A DNA stretch of 42,147 nucleotides from SIG636 sp045535465 (GTDB lineage Bacteria; Bacillota; Clostridia; Oscillospirales; CAG-382): the NCBI GenBank assembly GCA_045535465.1, contig JAZSLS010000150.1, forward strand, positions 1 to 42,147. The letters are read 5' to 3'. The notes beneath the pieces were generated by a model. It was not told where the DNA came from. It saw only the letters and a program-made list of their open reading frames with translations, and ran no database searches. Positions 15,649 to 23,714 of the stretch are shown piece by piece; position 1 is the stretch's first letter, and the number at the start of each line of letters is the position of its first letter. The translations under genes were made by a program, and so were the position numbers.

Positions 15649-16515
15649 GTGAAAGGTATAGTTCTTGCAGGTGGCAGAGGCACAAGGCTTTATCCTCTGA
15701 CCAAGGCCGTTTCAAAACAGCTTTTGCCCGTATATGATAAACCGCTTATATATTATCCATTGTCCACTCTTCTTTTGGGCGGTATAAGAGATATACTTAT
15801 TATTTCCACGCCCGAAGATATAGGCTCCTACAAGGCTTTGTTGGGGGACGGTGCAAGCTTTGGTGCAAATTTGTCTTACGCCGTGCAGGAAACGCCAAGA
15901 GGGCTTGCGGATGCTTTTATCATCGGTAAGGATTTTATCAACGGTGACAACGTTTGTCTTATTTTAGGTGATAATGTTTTCTTCGGTCAGGATCTTACAC
16001 GCATCCTTCAAAGAGCTTGCGCACGTAAAGAGGGTGCTACCATCTTTGGCTATCCCGTTAAAGACCCCCGTGCCTTCGGCGTGGTTGAATTTGACAGTAA
16101 AAAGCGTGTTATTTCCATTGAGGAAAAGCCTGAAAAACCCAAGTCTTCCTATGCGGTTCCGGGTCTTTATTTCTACGACAGCCGTGTTTGTGATATAGCG
16201 GCTGCAGTAAAGCCTTCCGCAAGGGGAGAGATAGAGATTACTTCGGTAAACAACGCTTATCTTGAGCTGGGGCTTTTAAATGTGGAGCTTATGGGGCGCG
16301 GCATGGCGTGGCTTGATACAGGTACACCTCAAGGGCTTCTTCAAGCGGCTGAATACGTTGAGGCGGTTCAGTCTCGTCAGGGCTTTTATATAGCTTGTTT
16401 GGAGGAGATTGCGTGGCGTCGCAAGCTTATCACCAAGGAACAGCTAAAAGCCGTCGGCACGTCTCTTAAGATGACAGAGTACGGTCAGTACATATTATCT
16501 CTTATTGAAGATTAA
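15649..16515 (+). CDS. rmlA: Glucose-1-phosphate thymidylyltransferase
   Basis: 288 residues from the GTG at 15649, which is 9 bases after AAGGAG; a TTG at 15643 is too close to that site. Makes dTDP-glucose from dTTP and glucose 1-phosphate. Signatures: GIVLAGGRGTRLYPLTKAVSKQLLPVYDKP at the N-terminus (GGxGTRLxPLT nucleotide loop), LILGDNVFFGQ, FGVVEFD, IEEKPEKPKSSYAVPGLYFYD, and AWLDTGTPQGLLQAAEYV. Length and ending are standard for RmlA. First gene of a cassette with rmlB, wecE and an ATP-grasp gene; 12 bases separate it from rmlB. Confidence 0.97.
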   Translation: MKGIVLAGGRGTRLYPLTKAVSKQLLPVYDKPLIYYPLSTLLLGGIRDILIISTPEDIGSYKALLGDGASFGANLSYAVQETPRGLADAFIIGKDFINGDNVCLILGDNVFFGQDLTRILQRACARKEGATIFGYPVKDPRAFGVVEFDSKKRVISIEEKPEKPKSSYAVPGLYFYDSRVCDIAAAVKPSARGEIEITSVNNAYLELGLLNVELMGRGMAWLDTGTPQGLLQAAEYVEAVQSRQGFYIACLEEIAWRRKLITKEQLKAVGTSLKMTEYGQYILSLIED

Positions 16516-16527
16516 GGAGAACAAAAA

Positions 16528-17589
16528 GTGAAAACAGTATTGGTTACAGGCGGTGCGGGTTTTATAGGCAGCAATTTTGTAAGATATATGCTTTCTGCAC
16601 ATCCCGATTACAGAATTGTTAATATAGATGCGTTAACCTACGCAGGCAATCTTGAAAGCCTTTCCGACGTGGCGGATAACCCTAACTACCGTTTTATAAA
16701 GTGTGACATAAGGGATGCAGAGCAGGTTAAGGCAGTTTTTGACAGCGAAAACGTTGACTACGTGGTTAACTTTGCGGCGGAAAGTCACGTGGACCGCAGC
16801 ATTGTTGACCCTGCAATTTTCTTAATGACCAACGTAGAAGGTACAAGAGTGCTTCTTGACGAGGCAAAACGCCGTTGGGCAATAGACCCCGACAATAAAT
16901 ACAGCCGTGAATACCGAAAGGGTGTAAAGTATCTTCAGGTTTCAACAGACGAGGTTTACGGTGCATTAGGTAAGACAGGTATGTTTACCGAAACCACACC
17001 TCTTAGTCCCAATAGCCCCTATTCCGCTTCCAAGGCGTCAGCGGATATGTTTGTACGTGCCTATCACGAAACCTTTGGGCTTCCCGTTAATATTACACGC
17101 TGTTCAAACAACTACGGCCCTTATCAGTTCCCCGAAAAGCTTATCCCCTTAATGCTTAACAATTGCCTTAAAGGCAAAGCTCTTCCCGTATACGGCGACG
17201 GCTTACAGATAAGGGATTGGCTTCACGTTTCCGACCATTGCCGTGCAATAGACTGTGTTTTACATAAGGGCGAAGAAGGTGAGGTTTACAACGTAGGCGG
17301 CAATAATGAGAAGGCTAATATTGAAATTGTTAAGCTTATAATTGAAGCGGTAGGTGCATCGGAAGACCTTATAACCTATGTTAAAGACCGCCCCGGTCAC
17401 GACCGCCGTTATGCTATCGATAATACTAAAATTACCACAAAGCTTGGCTGGGCACCGCTTTATACCTTCGAGCAGGGAATAAAGGAGACTGTAAAGTGGT
17501 ATCTTGATAATCAAAGCTGGGTACAAAGCGTTCTCAGCGGCGACTACACCAAGTATTATGAGAAAATGTACGGCAACGCAAATCAGTAA
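16528..17589 (+). CDS. rmlB: dTDP-glucose 4,6-dehydratase
   Basis: 353 residues, GTG start 9 bases after an AAGGAG site. Converts dTDP-glucose to dTDP-4-keto-6-deoxyglucose using bound NAD. The Rossmann motif GGAGFIGSNFV is at residues 8-18; the catalytic T-D-E (Thr140, Asp141, Glu142 in VSTDEVYG) and YSASK (Tyr165, Lys169) are intact, as is RCSNNYGPYQFPEKLIPLM. rmlC and rmlD do not follow, so the keto-sugar is directed to the aminotransferase encoded next rather than to dTDP-rhamnose. Confidence 0.97.
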   Translation: MKTVLVTGGAGFIGSNFVRYMLSAHPDYRIVNIDALTYAGNLESLSDVADNPNYRFIKCDIRDAEQVKAVFDSENVDYVVNFAAESHVDRSIVDPAIFLMTNVEGTRVLLDEAKRRWAIDPDNKYSREYRKGVKYLQVSTDEVYGALGKTGMFTETTPLSPNSPYSASKASADMFVRAYHETFGLPVNITRCSNNYGPYQFPEKLIPLMLNNCLKGKALPVYGDGLQIRDWLHVSDHCRAIDCVLHKGEEGEVYNVGGNNEKANIEIVKLIIEAVGASEDLITYVKDRPGHDRRYAIDNTKITTKLGWAPLYTFEQGIKETVKWYLDNQSWVQSVLSGDYTKYYEKMYGNANQ

Positions 17590-17607
17590 AATAACGGAGA
17601 TGCAGGT

Positions 17608-18744
17608 ATGATACCATTTAATCGTCCTCCCTTTACGGGTAAGGAAACCGAATATATATCCCAAGCCATAGCCGCAGGCAAAATTTGCGGTGACGGCGCA
17701 TTTACCAAAAAATGCAACGCTTGGATAGAAGCAAAAACAGATACAAAGCGTGCCTTGCTTACTACCTCCTGCACTCACGCATTGGAGATGGCGGCGCTTC
17801 TTTGCGGCGTGGGCGTAGGTGACGAGGTTATAATGCCCTCCTACACCTTTGTGTCCACGGCAGATGCTTTTGTTCAGCGTGGTGCAACTATTGTTTTTGT
17901 TGACATCCGTCCCGATACTATGAATATAGACGAAAAGCTTATAGAGGCGGCAATAACTCCAAAAACCAAGGCGATAGTTCCGGTTCATTATGCCGGCGTT
18001 TCCTGTGATATGGATGCCATAATGGATATAGCGGCAAGATACGGTCTTTATGTTGTGGAGGATGCGGCGCAGGGCGTTATGGCAAGCTATAAGGGAAAAC
18101 AGCTTGGCTCTATTGCTCATTTCGGGTGCTACAGCTTCCACGAAACCAAAAATTACAGTATGGGCGAAGGCGGCGCTTTGCTTATAGGCACAAATAATGA
18201 CGACGTGGAGCGTGCAGAGATAATCCGTGAAAAGGGTACGGACAGAAGCCGTTTTTTCCGAGGTCAGGTAGATAAATACACTTGGGTGGACTACGGTTCT
18301 TCCTATCTTCCCAGCGATATGAACGCCGCTTATCTTTACGCTCAGCTTGAAAAAGCCGAGGAGATAAATAACTCCCGTCTTGCAATGTGGCATAGATATT
18401 ATAACGCTTTGTTGCCCTTGCAGAAAGGTGGGCTTATTTCCTTGCCCGTAATTCCCGAAGGCTGTGTGCATAACGCTCATATGTTCTATCTCAAGGCTAA
18501 GGATTTAAAGGAGAGAAGCGAGCTTATTGCCTTCCTTAAGGAAAAGGGTGTGGGTAGCGCCTTCCATTACATTCCTCTTCACAGCGCCCCTGCAGGCTTA
18601 AAATTCGGCCGTTTCCACGGTGAGGACGTTTACACCACGGCAGAAAGTGAAAGGCTTCTCCGTTTGCCTATGTTCTACGGGTTAACGGAGGCAGAGGTAG
18701 ATACTGCTACCGATGCGGTTAAGGAGTTTTACGGGATACTATGA
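17608..18744 (+). CDS. wecE: dTDP-4-amino-4,6-dideoxy-sugar aminotransferase (WecE/RffA-like)
   Basis: 378 residues of the DegT/DnrJ/EryC1/StrS family (PLP enzyme). Similarity to enterobacterial WecE is high along the whole length: MIPFNRPPFTG start, KICGDGAFTKKC, SYTFVSTADAFVQRGA, RPDTMNIDEKLIEAAIT, VPVHYAGVSCDMD, VVEDAAQGVM, and FHETKNYSMGEGG with the PLP Lys181. WecE makes dTDP-4-amino-4,6-dideoxygalactose from the RmlB product with glutamate as amino donor, so the preceding genes supply its substrate. Its stop overlaps the ATP-grasp start (ATGA at 18741), indicating tight coupling. Confidence 0.93.
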   Translation: MIPFNRPPFTGKETEYISQAIAAGKICGDGAFTKKCNAWIEAKTDTKRALLTTSCTHALEMAALLCGVGVGDEVIMPSYTFVSTADAFVQRGATIVFVDIRPDTMNIDEKLIEAAITPKTKAIVPVHYAGVSCDMDAIMDIAARYGLYVVEDAAQGVMASYKGKQLGSIAHFGCYSFHETKNYSMGEGGALLIGTNNDDVERAEIIREKGTDRSRFFRGQVDKYTWVDYGSSYLPSDMNAAYLYAQLEKAEEINNSRLAMWHRYYNALLPLQKGGLISLPVIPEGCVHNAHMFYLKAKDLKERSELIAFLKEKGVGSAFHYIPLHSAPAGLKFGRFHGEDVYTTAESERLLRLPMFYGLTEAEVDTATDAVKEFYGIL

Positions 18745-19847
18745 AAAAATTTGCAATAATAGGCGCAAACAGCTTTCAAAACAGGCTTATTCTCAAAGCA
18801 AAGGAAATGGGGTACGAAACTCACGTTTTCGCTTGGGAATGCGGAGATATAGGTGAAAAAACTGCTGACTTCTTTTACCCCATAAGCATAGTGGAAAAGG
18901 AGCAGATACTAAAAAAGTGCAAAGAAATAGGTATAAACGGTATAGCTTCCATAGCTTCGGACTTGGCTGTTATCACTGTTAACTACGTGGCACAGTCTTT
19001 AGGGCTTGCCTGTAATTCTTACGAGGACAGCTTTATATGCACCAATAAGCATCTTATGCGCAAGGCTTTTGAGGCAGCAGGCGTTCCTGTTCCTAAGTTT
19101 GTTAAGGTGTCCGATACGCCAAGCAGTGAAGAGCTTGAAGGTTTTACCTATCCTCTTATAGTTAAGCCTACCGACCGTAGCGGCAGCCGAGGCATTACCA
19201 AGGTGGAAACCTATGAAGAGATAGCTGAAGCAGTTAAAAACGCTACCTCTCAGTCCTTTGAAAAATGCGCTGTAATAGAAGAGTTTATTGAGGGTGAGGA
19301 ATATAGCTGTGAATGTGTTTCCTATCGGGGCAAGCATCATTTTTTGGCTCTTACCAAGAAATATACCACAGGTGCGCCAAGCTTTATCGAAACAGGTCAC
19401 AGACAGCCTTCGGATATACCCGACGAGTACCAAGCAGGGATAATTGAGCAGATATTTAAGGCGCTTACAGCCCTTAATATCAAAAACGGTGCATCCCATT
19501 CCGAATTTAGACTTAATGAAAAGGGCGAAGCTCGTATTATAGAGATAGGCGCCCGTATGGGCGGTGACTGCATAGGCAGTGATTTGGTATATCTCTCCAC
19601 GGGTGTGGACTTTGTCGGTGCGGTGGTAGATATCGCCTGCGGTAACGAGCCTGACCTTGCACCCAAGCACAAGCCTAAAAATGCCGTTATACGCTTTGTT
19701 TTTACCGAGGATGACCTTGCGGAGCTTGAAGGTGTAAAGAGCGACAGAAGTAAGAATGTTGAATATATAAGCGATATGGAGCTTGATAATTTTGGTAACA
19801 TAACGGATAGCTCCAACAGAGTTGGTTATTATATTTACACAGAATAA
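18741..19847 (+). CDS. ATP-grasp ligase coupled to WecE (candidate amino-sugar acylase)
   Basis: 368 residues. N-terminal pre-ATP-grasp domain (KFAIIGANSFQNRLILKAKEMG), then an ATP-grasp domain: PLIVKPTDRSGSRGITKV (Lys142) and IEEFIEGEEYSCECV, with the metal-binding end IIEIGARMGGDCIGSDLV (Glu268, Arg272). The layout matches carboxylate-amine ligases of the CarB/L-amino-acid-ligase type, which activate a carboxylate as acyl phosphate and join it to an amine. Translational coupling to wecE suggests the amine is the 4-amino group of the dTDP sugar, in place of the N-acetyltransferase (WecD type) usually found there. The acyl donor and even the reaction are inference. The gene is closed by the terminator at 19850. 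Confidence 0.8.
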   Translation: MKKFAIIGANSFQNRLILKAKEMGYETHVFAWECGDIGEKTADFFYPISIVEKEQILKKCKEIGINGIASIASDLAVITVNYVAQSLGLACNSYEDSFICTNKHLMRKAFEAAGVPVPKFVKVSDTPSSEELEGFTYPLIVKPTDRSGSRGITKVETYEEIAEAVKNATSQSFEKCAVIEEFIEGEEYSCECVSYRGKHHFLALTKKYTTGAPSFIETGHRQPSDIPDEYQAGIIEQIFKALTALNIKNGASHSEFRLNEKGEARIIEIGARMGGDCIGSDLVYLSTGVDFVGAVVDIACGNEPDLAPKHKPKNAVIRFVFTEDDLAELEGVKSDRSKNVEYISDMELDNFGNITDSSNRVGYYIYTE

Positions 19848-19849
19848 AT

Positions 19850-19886
19850 AGATAAAGGCTACGCCGTTTTGGCGTAGCCTTTATCT
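19850..19886. terminator. Bidirectional terminator between the wecE cassette and the anti-sigma gene
   Basis: A perfect 16-bp stem: 19850-19865 pairs with 19871-19886 around GTTTT. The right arm ends TTTATCT and the complementary strand has the same symmetry, so it can serve both converging transcripts (genes ending at 19847 and 19892). Confidence 0.85.
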
Positions 19887-19891
19887 GTCTA

Positions 19892-20902
19892 TTATTCGTC
19901 CATTTCAATTTCAACGGTTGTATCCGTATCGTTTTCGCAAGGATCGGTTAGCCATAAACAAGAGTATGAAAATTTTTCTTTTTTGTTATACTCTAAAATT
20001 TGCTTTGCCGTTAGCTTTCCGATAAGACTTGGTCTACCGTTGTCCGTTATACATTCGATTACGTAACCCTCAGCAGAAAGCCTTTCTGCTTCAGCTTCGT
20101 ATATTCCTGTGGGTGTGGTGTGGCAGTAATCTCTGTAAGCGCTCCATATATCCTTGAATTCGTCGCATTGCTTCATAAACTCCGCTATATACGCTTCACT
20201 CTTGTCTGATTTCCAAACGGTATGATAGTATAACTCTTCTTCGGAAAATTTTGAGTACACTATCAGCTTTTCGGCTGCTTCCGCATCACCTGCAGCCGCT
20301 TGGTTGTGCAGATCTAAAATAATCGAAACGTAGTTGCCGTCAGAATGCCATTTAGTGTAACCGCTTACGAAATCATTAAACTCCACGTGAACGTCGTCGT
20401 TGAACTGATCAATAGTGTTTGTATTGATGAAAATATCAGATAAGTATTTGCCTTTATACGTAAATGTACTTAAAGTATCAAAGGTAATGCTTATCAAAAA
20501 CTGAGTATTATCATTTTCGTGTTCCTTAAGTGTTTTGTAAAATAAACTTTCAGGCGGTGCGGATATCGTAAACTTGTCGTTTACCTCAACCACCTCCATA
20601 GCTTCGACATTGTTTTCGGTAATCGGGCAAGTCAAAAGGGTAACCGTGGGTGTTTCGCTTTCTTCATAAGGCTCCGAAATGATGACTGATGCTTCTTTTG
20701 ACTGTTCTGAACTATCGGGCAGATCAACAACGTTGTTATCTGTCGGGGATTTTCCGGTGTGCGGAATTAAAATAAAAGCGCTTGCCGTAACACTTAAAAG
20801 CAAAACAGCCGTTACGGTGAATACTATGATTTTTCTTTGTTTTTTGGTTTTGACAGCTTTCTTAGCATAAATGTTTTCTATAAATTGTCTATCGGTTTTC
20901 AA
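19892..20902 (-). CDS. Membrane protein, probable anti-sigma factor
   Basis: 336 residues. A basic cytoplasmic N-terminus (MKTDRQFIENIYAKKAVKTKKQRK) is followed by one membrane segment (about 25-47), a Ser/Glu-rich linker (about 62-85) and a soluble extracytoplasmic domain I do not recognise. The start overlaps the stop of the sigma gene by ATGA, and this sigma/one-pass-membrane arrangement is the usual form of an ECF anti-sigma factor. No HxxxCxxC zinc anti-sigma motif is present. A lipobox is absent. Function assigned from context. Confidence 0.65.
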   Translation of the reverse strand: MKTDRQFIENIYAKKAVKTKKQRKIIVFTVTAVLLLSVTASAFILIPHTGKSPTDNNVVDLPDSSEQSKEASVIISEPYEESETPTVTLLTCPITENNVEAMEVVEVNDKFTISAPPESLFYKTLKEHENDNTQFLISITFDTLSTFTYKGKYLSDIFINTNTIDQFNDDVHVEFNDFVSGYTKWHSDGNYVSIILDLHNQAAAGDAEAAEKLIVYSKFSEEELYYHTVWKSDKSEAYIAEFMKQCDEFKDIWSAYRDYCHTTPTGIYEAEAERLSAEGYVIECITDNGRPSLIGKLTAKQILEYNKKEKFSYSCLWLTDPCENDTDTTVEIEMDE

Positions 20903-21450
20903 AATTCTATTCCCTCCTTTAAAAGCGCCGTTTTCAACTTGTCCTTTGCACGTCTTGAAATCGCATACAGCTCTTTCCTTGATACGCCAAGTACCTTTTG
21001 TGCGTGGTCATAGCCTAAGTCCTCTATGTAAATAAGGTGCATAATAAGCTGTTCGTCTCTTTCAAGAAAATCCAGTGCTTCGTACAGAATACGTTTTCTT
21101 TCACTTTGTAAAACGGTATCCTCGGTGTATTCGGTGCTACCCTTAAATGTGTCCTCAGTGGGAACAATTCGGCGTTGCTTACGCAAGCAGTCAAGGCTTA
21201 TATTTCGTCCAACGGTAAAAAGCCACGTTTTAAAAGAAGCATCCCCGGTGTATTTGGGCTTCTTTGTCAGCAGACGGACAAATACGTCTTCCGCCAAATC
21301 CTCTGCCGTGTCTATATTGTTTACGTAACGGTTGATAAAAAGCATAAGGCTTTGTCTGTACGCTATAACCAAAGCTTCAAAGGCTTCCATATCACCGTGC
21401 CTGAATTTTTCGTAAAGCTCTGCCGAGCCGTTATCGGCGTTTTTCAACAT
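20899..21450 (-). CDS. ECF-type RNA polymerase sigma factor
   Basis: 183 residues from the ATG at 21450, which follows AGGAGG by 5 bases; a GTG at 21456 overlaps that ribosome site. Region 2: ELYEKFRHGDMEAFEALVIAYRQSLMLFINRYV, DTAEDLAEDVFVRLLTKKP, ASFKTWLFTVGRNISLDCLRKQRR. Region 4: FLERDEQLIMHLIYIEDLGYDHAQKVLGVSRKELYAISRRAKDKLK. It directs polymerase to an unknown regulon, probably held inactive by the coupled membrane protein. A 12-bp palindrome (21473-21484) lies in its leader. Confidence 0.88.
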   Translation of the reverse strand: MLKNADNGSAELYEKFRHGDMEAFEALVIAYRQSLMLFINRYVNNIDTAEDLAEDVFVRLLTKKPKYTGDASFKTWLFTVGRNISLDCLRKQRRIVPTEDTFKGSTEYTEDTVLQSERKRILYEALDFLERDEQLIMHLIYIEDLGYDHAQKVLGVSRKELYAISRRAKDKLKTALLKEGIEF

Positions 21451-21472
21451 TCCCACCTCCTTGAATTCCTTC

Positions 21473-21484
21473 TAAGGTACCTTA
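21473..21484. repeat. 12-bp palindrome TAAGGTACCTTA in the sigma-gene leader
   Basis: Perfectly self-complementary, placed between a TATAAT hexamer (minus strand, 21490-21495) and the ribosome site. No convincing -35 accompanies that TATAAT, so the promoter may be read by an alternative sigma factor, possibly the gene's own product. The palindrome could be an operator or chance. Confidence 0.35.
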
Positions 21485-21535
21485 CACCTATTATACGTAT
21501 ACTGACACGTTTTTTGGAGAAAAAATTTAAAATCA

Positions 21536-21566
21536 AAAAAGGCTTGTCTATCTGACAAGCCTTTTT
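21536..21566 (-). terminator. Terminator of the dockerin phosphatase gene
   Basis: AAAAAGGCTTGTC (21536-21548) pairs with GACAAGCCTTTTT (21554-21566), a 13-bp stem with a 5-base loop; leftward it is followed by a T-rich tail. Lies 18 bases after the stop at 21584. Confidence 0.85.
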
Positions 21567-21583
21567 GGCGGTTAAAACGTAAA

Positions 21584-23182
21584 TCAGTCAATCAAACCTG
21601 CGTCTTTTTTAAGGATGATAGCGGCATCAAGGTTGTCAACAACGCCGTCATCGTTAACGTCGCCTTTGTCGATATCAACGTTTGCGGAAAGAGCAAGACC
21701 TGCATCGTACTTAAGTACAACTGCCGCATCAAGGTTATCGGTGTAACCGTCGTCGTTAACGTCGCCGTCTGCCTCGGTATCAACGGAAGGAACTCTGTTA
21801 ACGTCAGCTCTCTTGGGAGTGATAAGTATCTCGTCCTTAAGAGAGAAGGAAGGAGAAGACTGGCTTGCATTTTCAGAGCCAAAGAGCTTAAGTCTTATAC
21901 CGTCCTTGGTAACGGAAAGAAGGGAAACGCCGTGAGTACGAGCGGGATCGGTCGTGTTCTTGTAACGGTATGCAAGAATGTCGTTGTTATAGGTTGCGGG
22001 AGTAACAAGCGTACCTGTGGTACCGCGTTCACAGTCGGAAGAAGCAGCCTGAATGTAGTAGGTACCCTTGTTGCCGTCAGCAGCAACAACCTGACCGTCA
22101 TAAATTCTGTGAGTACGTGCATAAATGTGGTTGTTGCCTGCAAAGGCAATATCAACACCGTACTTGTCGCAGAAATCGGACCAGTTGCCGTAATGGCTGT
22201 CTGCGCCGTTGTTGCCGTTAAACCACTGGTAATGCTCGGAAATGAACAAATACTTAAACTGACCTTCCTTGCTTTCTATAACCTTACCTGCCCATTCCTG
22301 AACCTGAGCACGAACGGTAGCGTTCATTGTTTCGTTGTCGAAAACAAACCAAAGGATGTCGTTATACATAAAGTAGTAAACAACACCGGGCTCATAGGGA
22401 GTTGTGCTACCTCCAAGATAGCAGTTTTCGGGGTTGTTGTGGGTTATACGGAAATAGTTGAAGGTATTGTTGGAGTCGGTATTATTCATATTGTCGTGGT
22501 TGCCGTTAAGGTCAACGTACAAATAATTCTTAACCCAGTTAACGTTATCAAGCTGTCTCCAAAAATAGTGGCTGCCGCCGTATGCAACGGTATCGCCTGT
22601 GCTGAATATCATATCAATGCCGTTAGTGGATTGACTTGCAGCATACGCAACTGCTTGGGTTGCAGCGTTAAGTCTGCCGCCGAGAGGGGAGTAGGTGTGG
22701 AAGTCACTTATCCAGATAAAGCTGTATTCTTCCGCACCGGAGGTTTTAAAGTATCTGGTAGCGGAATAGTTACCCTTACCGTCGCCTATGCGATACTTAT
22801 ATCTGGTAGCAGGAGTAAGACCGTCAATATCGGCCTCGTAATTAAGAAACTTGTGGTCTTCGGAGAAAACGGGGTCAGCGGTAGAGGTAGCAAAGGTGTT
22901 GCCTAAAAAGTACTTATAGTCGGTATCGTTATAAGTCCCTTCAATGGTGTTAACGTTTTCCCAGCCGCTGTCACTTGCCTCTTTGTACTCAACAAAGCAA
23001 TCTGTGCAGTCAAAATCAGCGTGCCAGCTAATACCAACCTGCGTGTTACAATCCTCACCGGGATTAGCCACAATAACGTAAACGCTTGCGCTTACTGCCG
23101 CATCAGCCTTAATAGCGGAAGGACAAAGCACAAAGCCTAAGCATAAAACTACGCTTAGAAGTAAAGCAAAAATTCTTTTCAT
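21584..23182 (-). CDS. Secreted purple-acid-phosphatase-like metallophosphoesterase with dockerin
   Basis: 532 residues from the ATG at 23182, which follows AGGAGG; an upstream in-frame extension to 23317 lacks a ribosome site. Signal peptide about 1-28 (ending SAIKADAAV). A fibronectin-like N-terminal domain (about 30-148, ending LTPATRYKYRIGDG) precedes a calcineurin-like domain with WISDFH (Asp160, His162), STGDTVAYGG (Asp197), LNGNHDN (Asn228, His229), SEHYQW (His319) and GNNHIYARTH (His354). These bind the two metals of phosphomonoesterases. The C-terminus (about 480-532) is a type I dockerin: two calcium loops DVNDDGYTDNLD and DVNDDGVVDNLD. It should act outside the cell, tethered through a cohesin. 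It has its own promoter and terminator. Confidence 0.9.
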   Translation of the reverse strand: MKRIFALLLSVVLCLGFVLCPSAIKADAAVSASVYVIVANPGEDCNTQVGISWHADFDCTDCFVEYKEASDSGWENVNTIEGTYNDTDYKYFLGNTFATSTADPVFSEDHKFLNYEADIDGLTPATRYKYRIGDGKGNYSATRYFKTSGAEEYSFIWISDFHTYSPLGGRLNAATQAVAYAASQSTNGIDMIFSTGDTVAYGGSHYFWRQLDNVNWVKNYLYVDLNGNHDNMNNTDSNNTFNYFRITHNNPENCYLGGSTTPYEPGVVYYFMYNDILWFVFDNETMNATVRAQVQEWAGKVIESKEGQFKYLFISEHYQWFNGNNGADSHYGNWSDFCDKYGVDIAFAGNNHIYARTHRIYDGQVVAADGNKGTYYIQAASSDCERGTTGTLVTPATYNNDILAYRYKNTTDPARTHGVSLLSVTKDGIRLKLFGSENASQSSPSFSLKDEILITPKRADVNRVPSVDTEADGDVNDDGYTDNLDAAVVLKYDAGLALSANVDIDKGDVNDDGVVDNLDAAIILKKDAGLID

Positions 23183-23207
23183 ATCTTTCTTAGCCTCCTT
23201 TTTGCTT

Positions 23208-23236
23208 ATTATAACATTAATATTTAACAAAAGCAA
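23208..23236 (-). promoter_or_regulatory. Promoter of the dockerin phosphatase (TTGCTT, 17 bp, TATAAT)
   Basis: Leftward TTGCTT (23236-23231) and TATAAT (23213-23208) with a 17-base spacer. Located 26 bases upstream of the chosen ATG at 23182, which also supports that start over the longer reading frame: the promoter lies inside the longer frame. Confidence 0.7.
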
Positions 23237-23248
23237 TACAAAAGACTG

Positions 23249-23277
23249 TTGCAAAAGCAAACAAAAAGTGATAAAAT
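23249..23277 (+). promoter_or_regulatory. Promoter of the 23305-25366 operon (TTGCAA, 17 bp, TAAAAT)
   Basis: TTGCAA at 23249-23254 and TAAAAT at 23272-23277, 17-base spacer. Leader is about 20 bases and includes the ribosome site AAAGGGGGG. Divergent from the phosphatase promoter. Confidence 0.6.
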
Positions 23278-23304
23278 TAAAAATACTAAAGGGGGGAGTG
23301 CGGT

Positions 23305-23703
23305 ATGTTTTTTTCAACGGGCAACAACGTTGTTGACGTAGACGTGATAATGACCGGTGAGTTATATTATTCCGCCCTTTCCGTTTTGCAACGCTGTAAT
23401 TGTCCCGTTTGCCGTAATTTTACCGAAGCGTTGGAAGCGTTGGATAAAAAGAAGCTTCGCTTTCTTACAGAGCTTGGCATTTCCCCTGAAAAATGTACCG
23501 AAATATGGCCCTATTCGCCAAGCGAAAAGGAAGGGTATCAAAAGCATTATCTTAAATATCCCTTGTATTGCAGTATAATATCCTACGACGGCGAAAATGA
23601 AGAGTGGTATAAGGTATCCGACAGTGTATCCCTTGCCATAAGCAAGGAGAAAAACGGTGTTTATCTTTTGGTTGATTGGGATCTTGAATGGAAACATAAA
23701 TAA
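23305..23703 (+). CDS. Small CxxC protein of unknown function
   Basis: 132 residues, no signal peptide or membrane segment. The one distinctive feature is a cysteine cluster near the N-terminus (Cys31, Cys33, Cys36 in RCNCPVCRNF), suited to metal binding or redox. It is followed by charged helical sequence (LEALDKKKLRFLTELGISPEKCTEIWPY) and a C-terminal beta-rich part ending in VYLLVDWDLEWKHK. I do not recognise the family well enough to name it. First gene of an operon with a GerMN lipoprotein and the CCA-adding enzyme. Confidence 0.75.
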   Translation: MFFSTGNNVVDVDVIMTGELYYSALSVLQRCNCPVCRNFTEALEALDKKKLRFLTELGISPEKCTEIWPYSPSEKEGYQKHYLKYPLYCSIISYDGENEEWYKVSDSVSLAISKEKNGVYLLVDWDLEWKHK

Positions 23704-23714
23704 GGAGCAGAATT

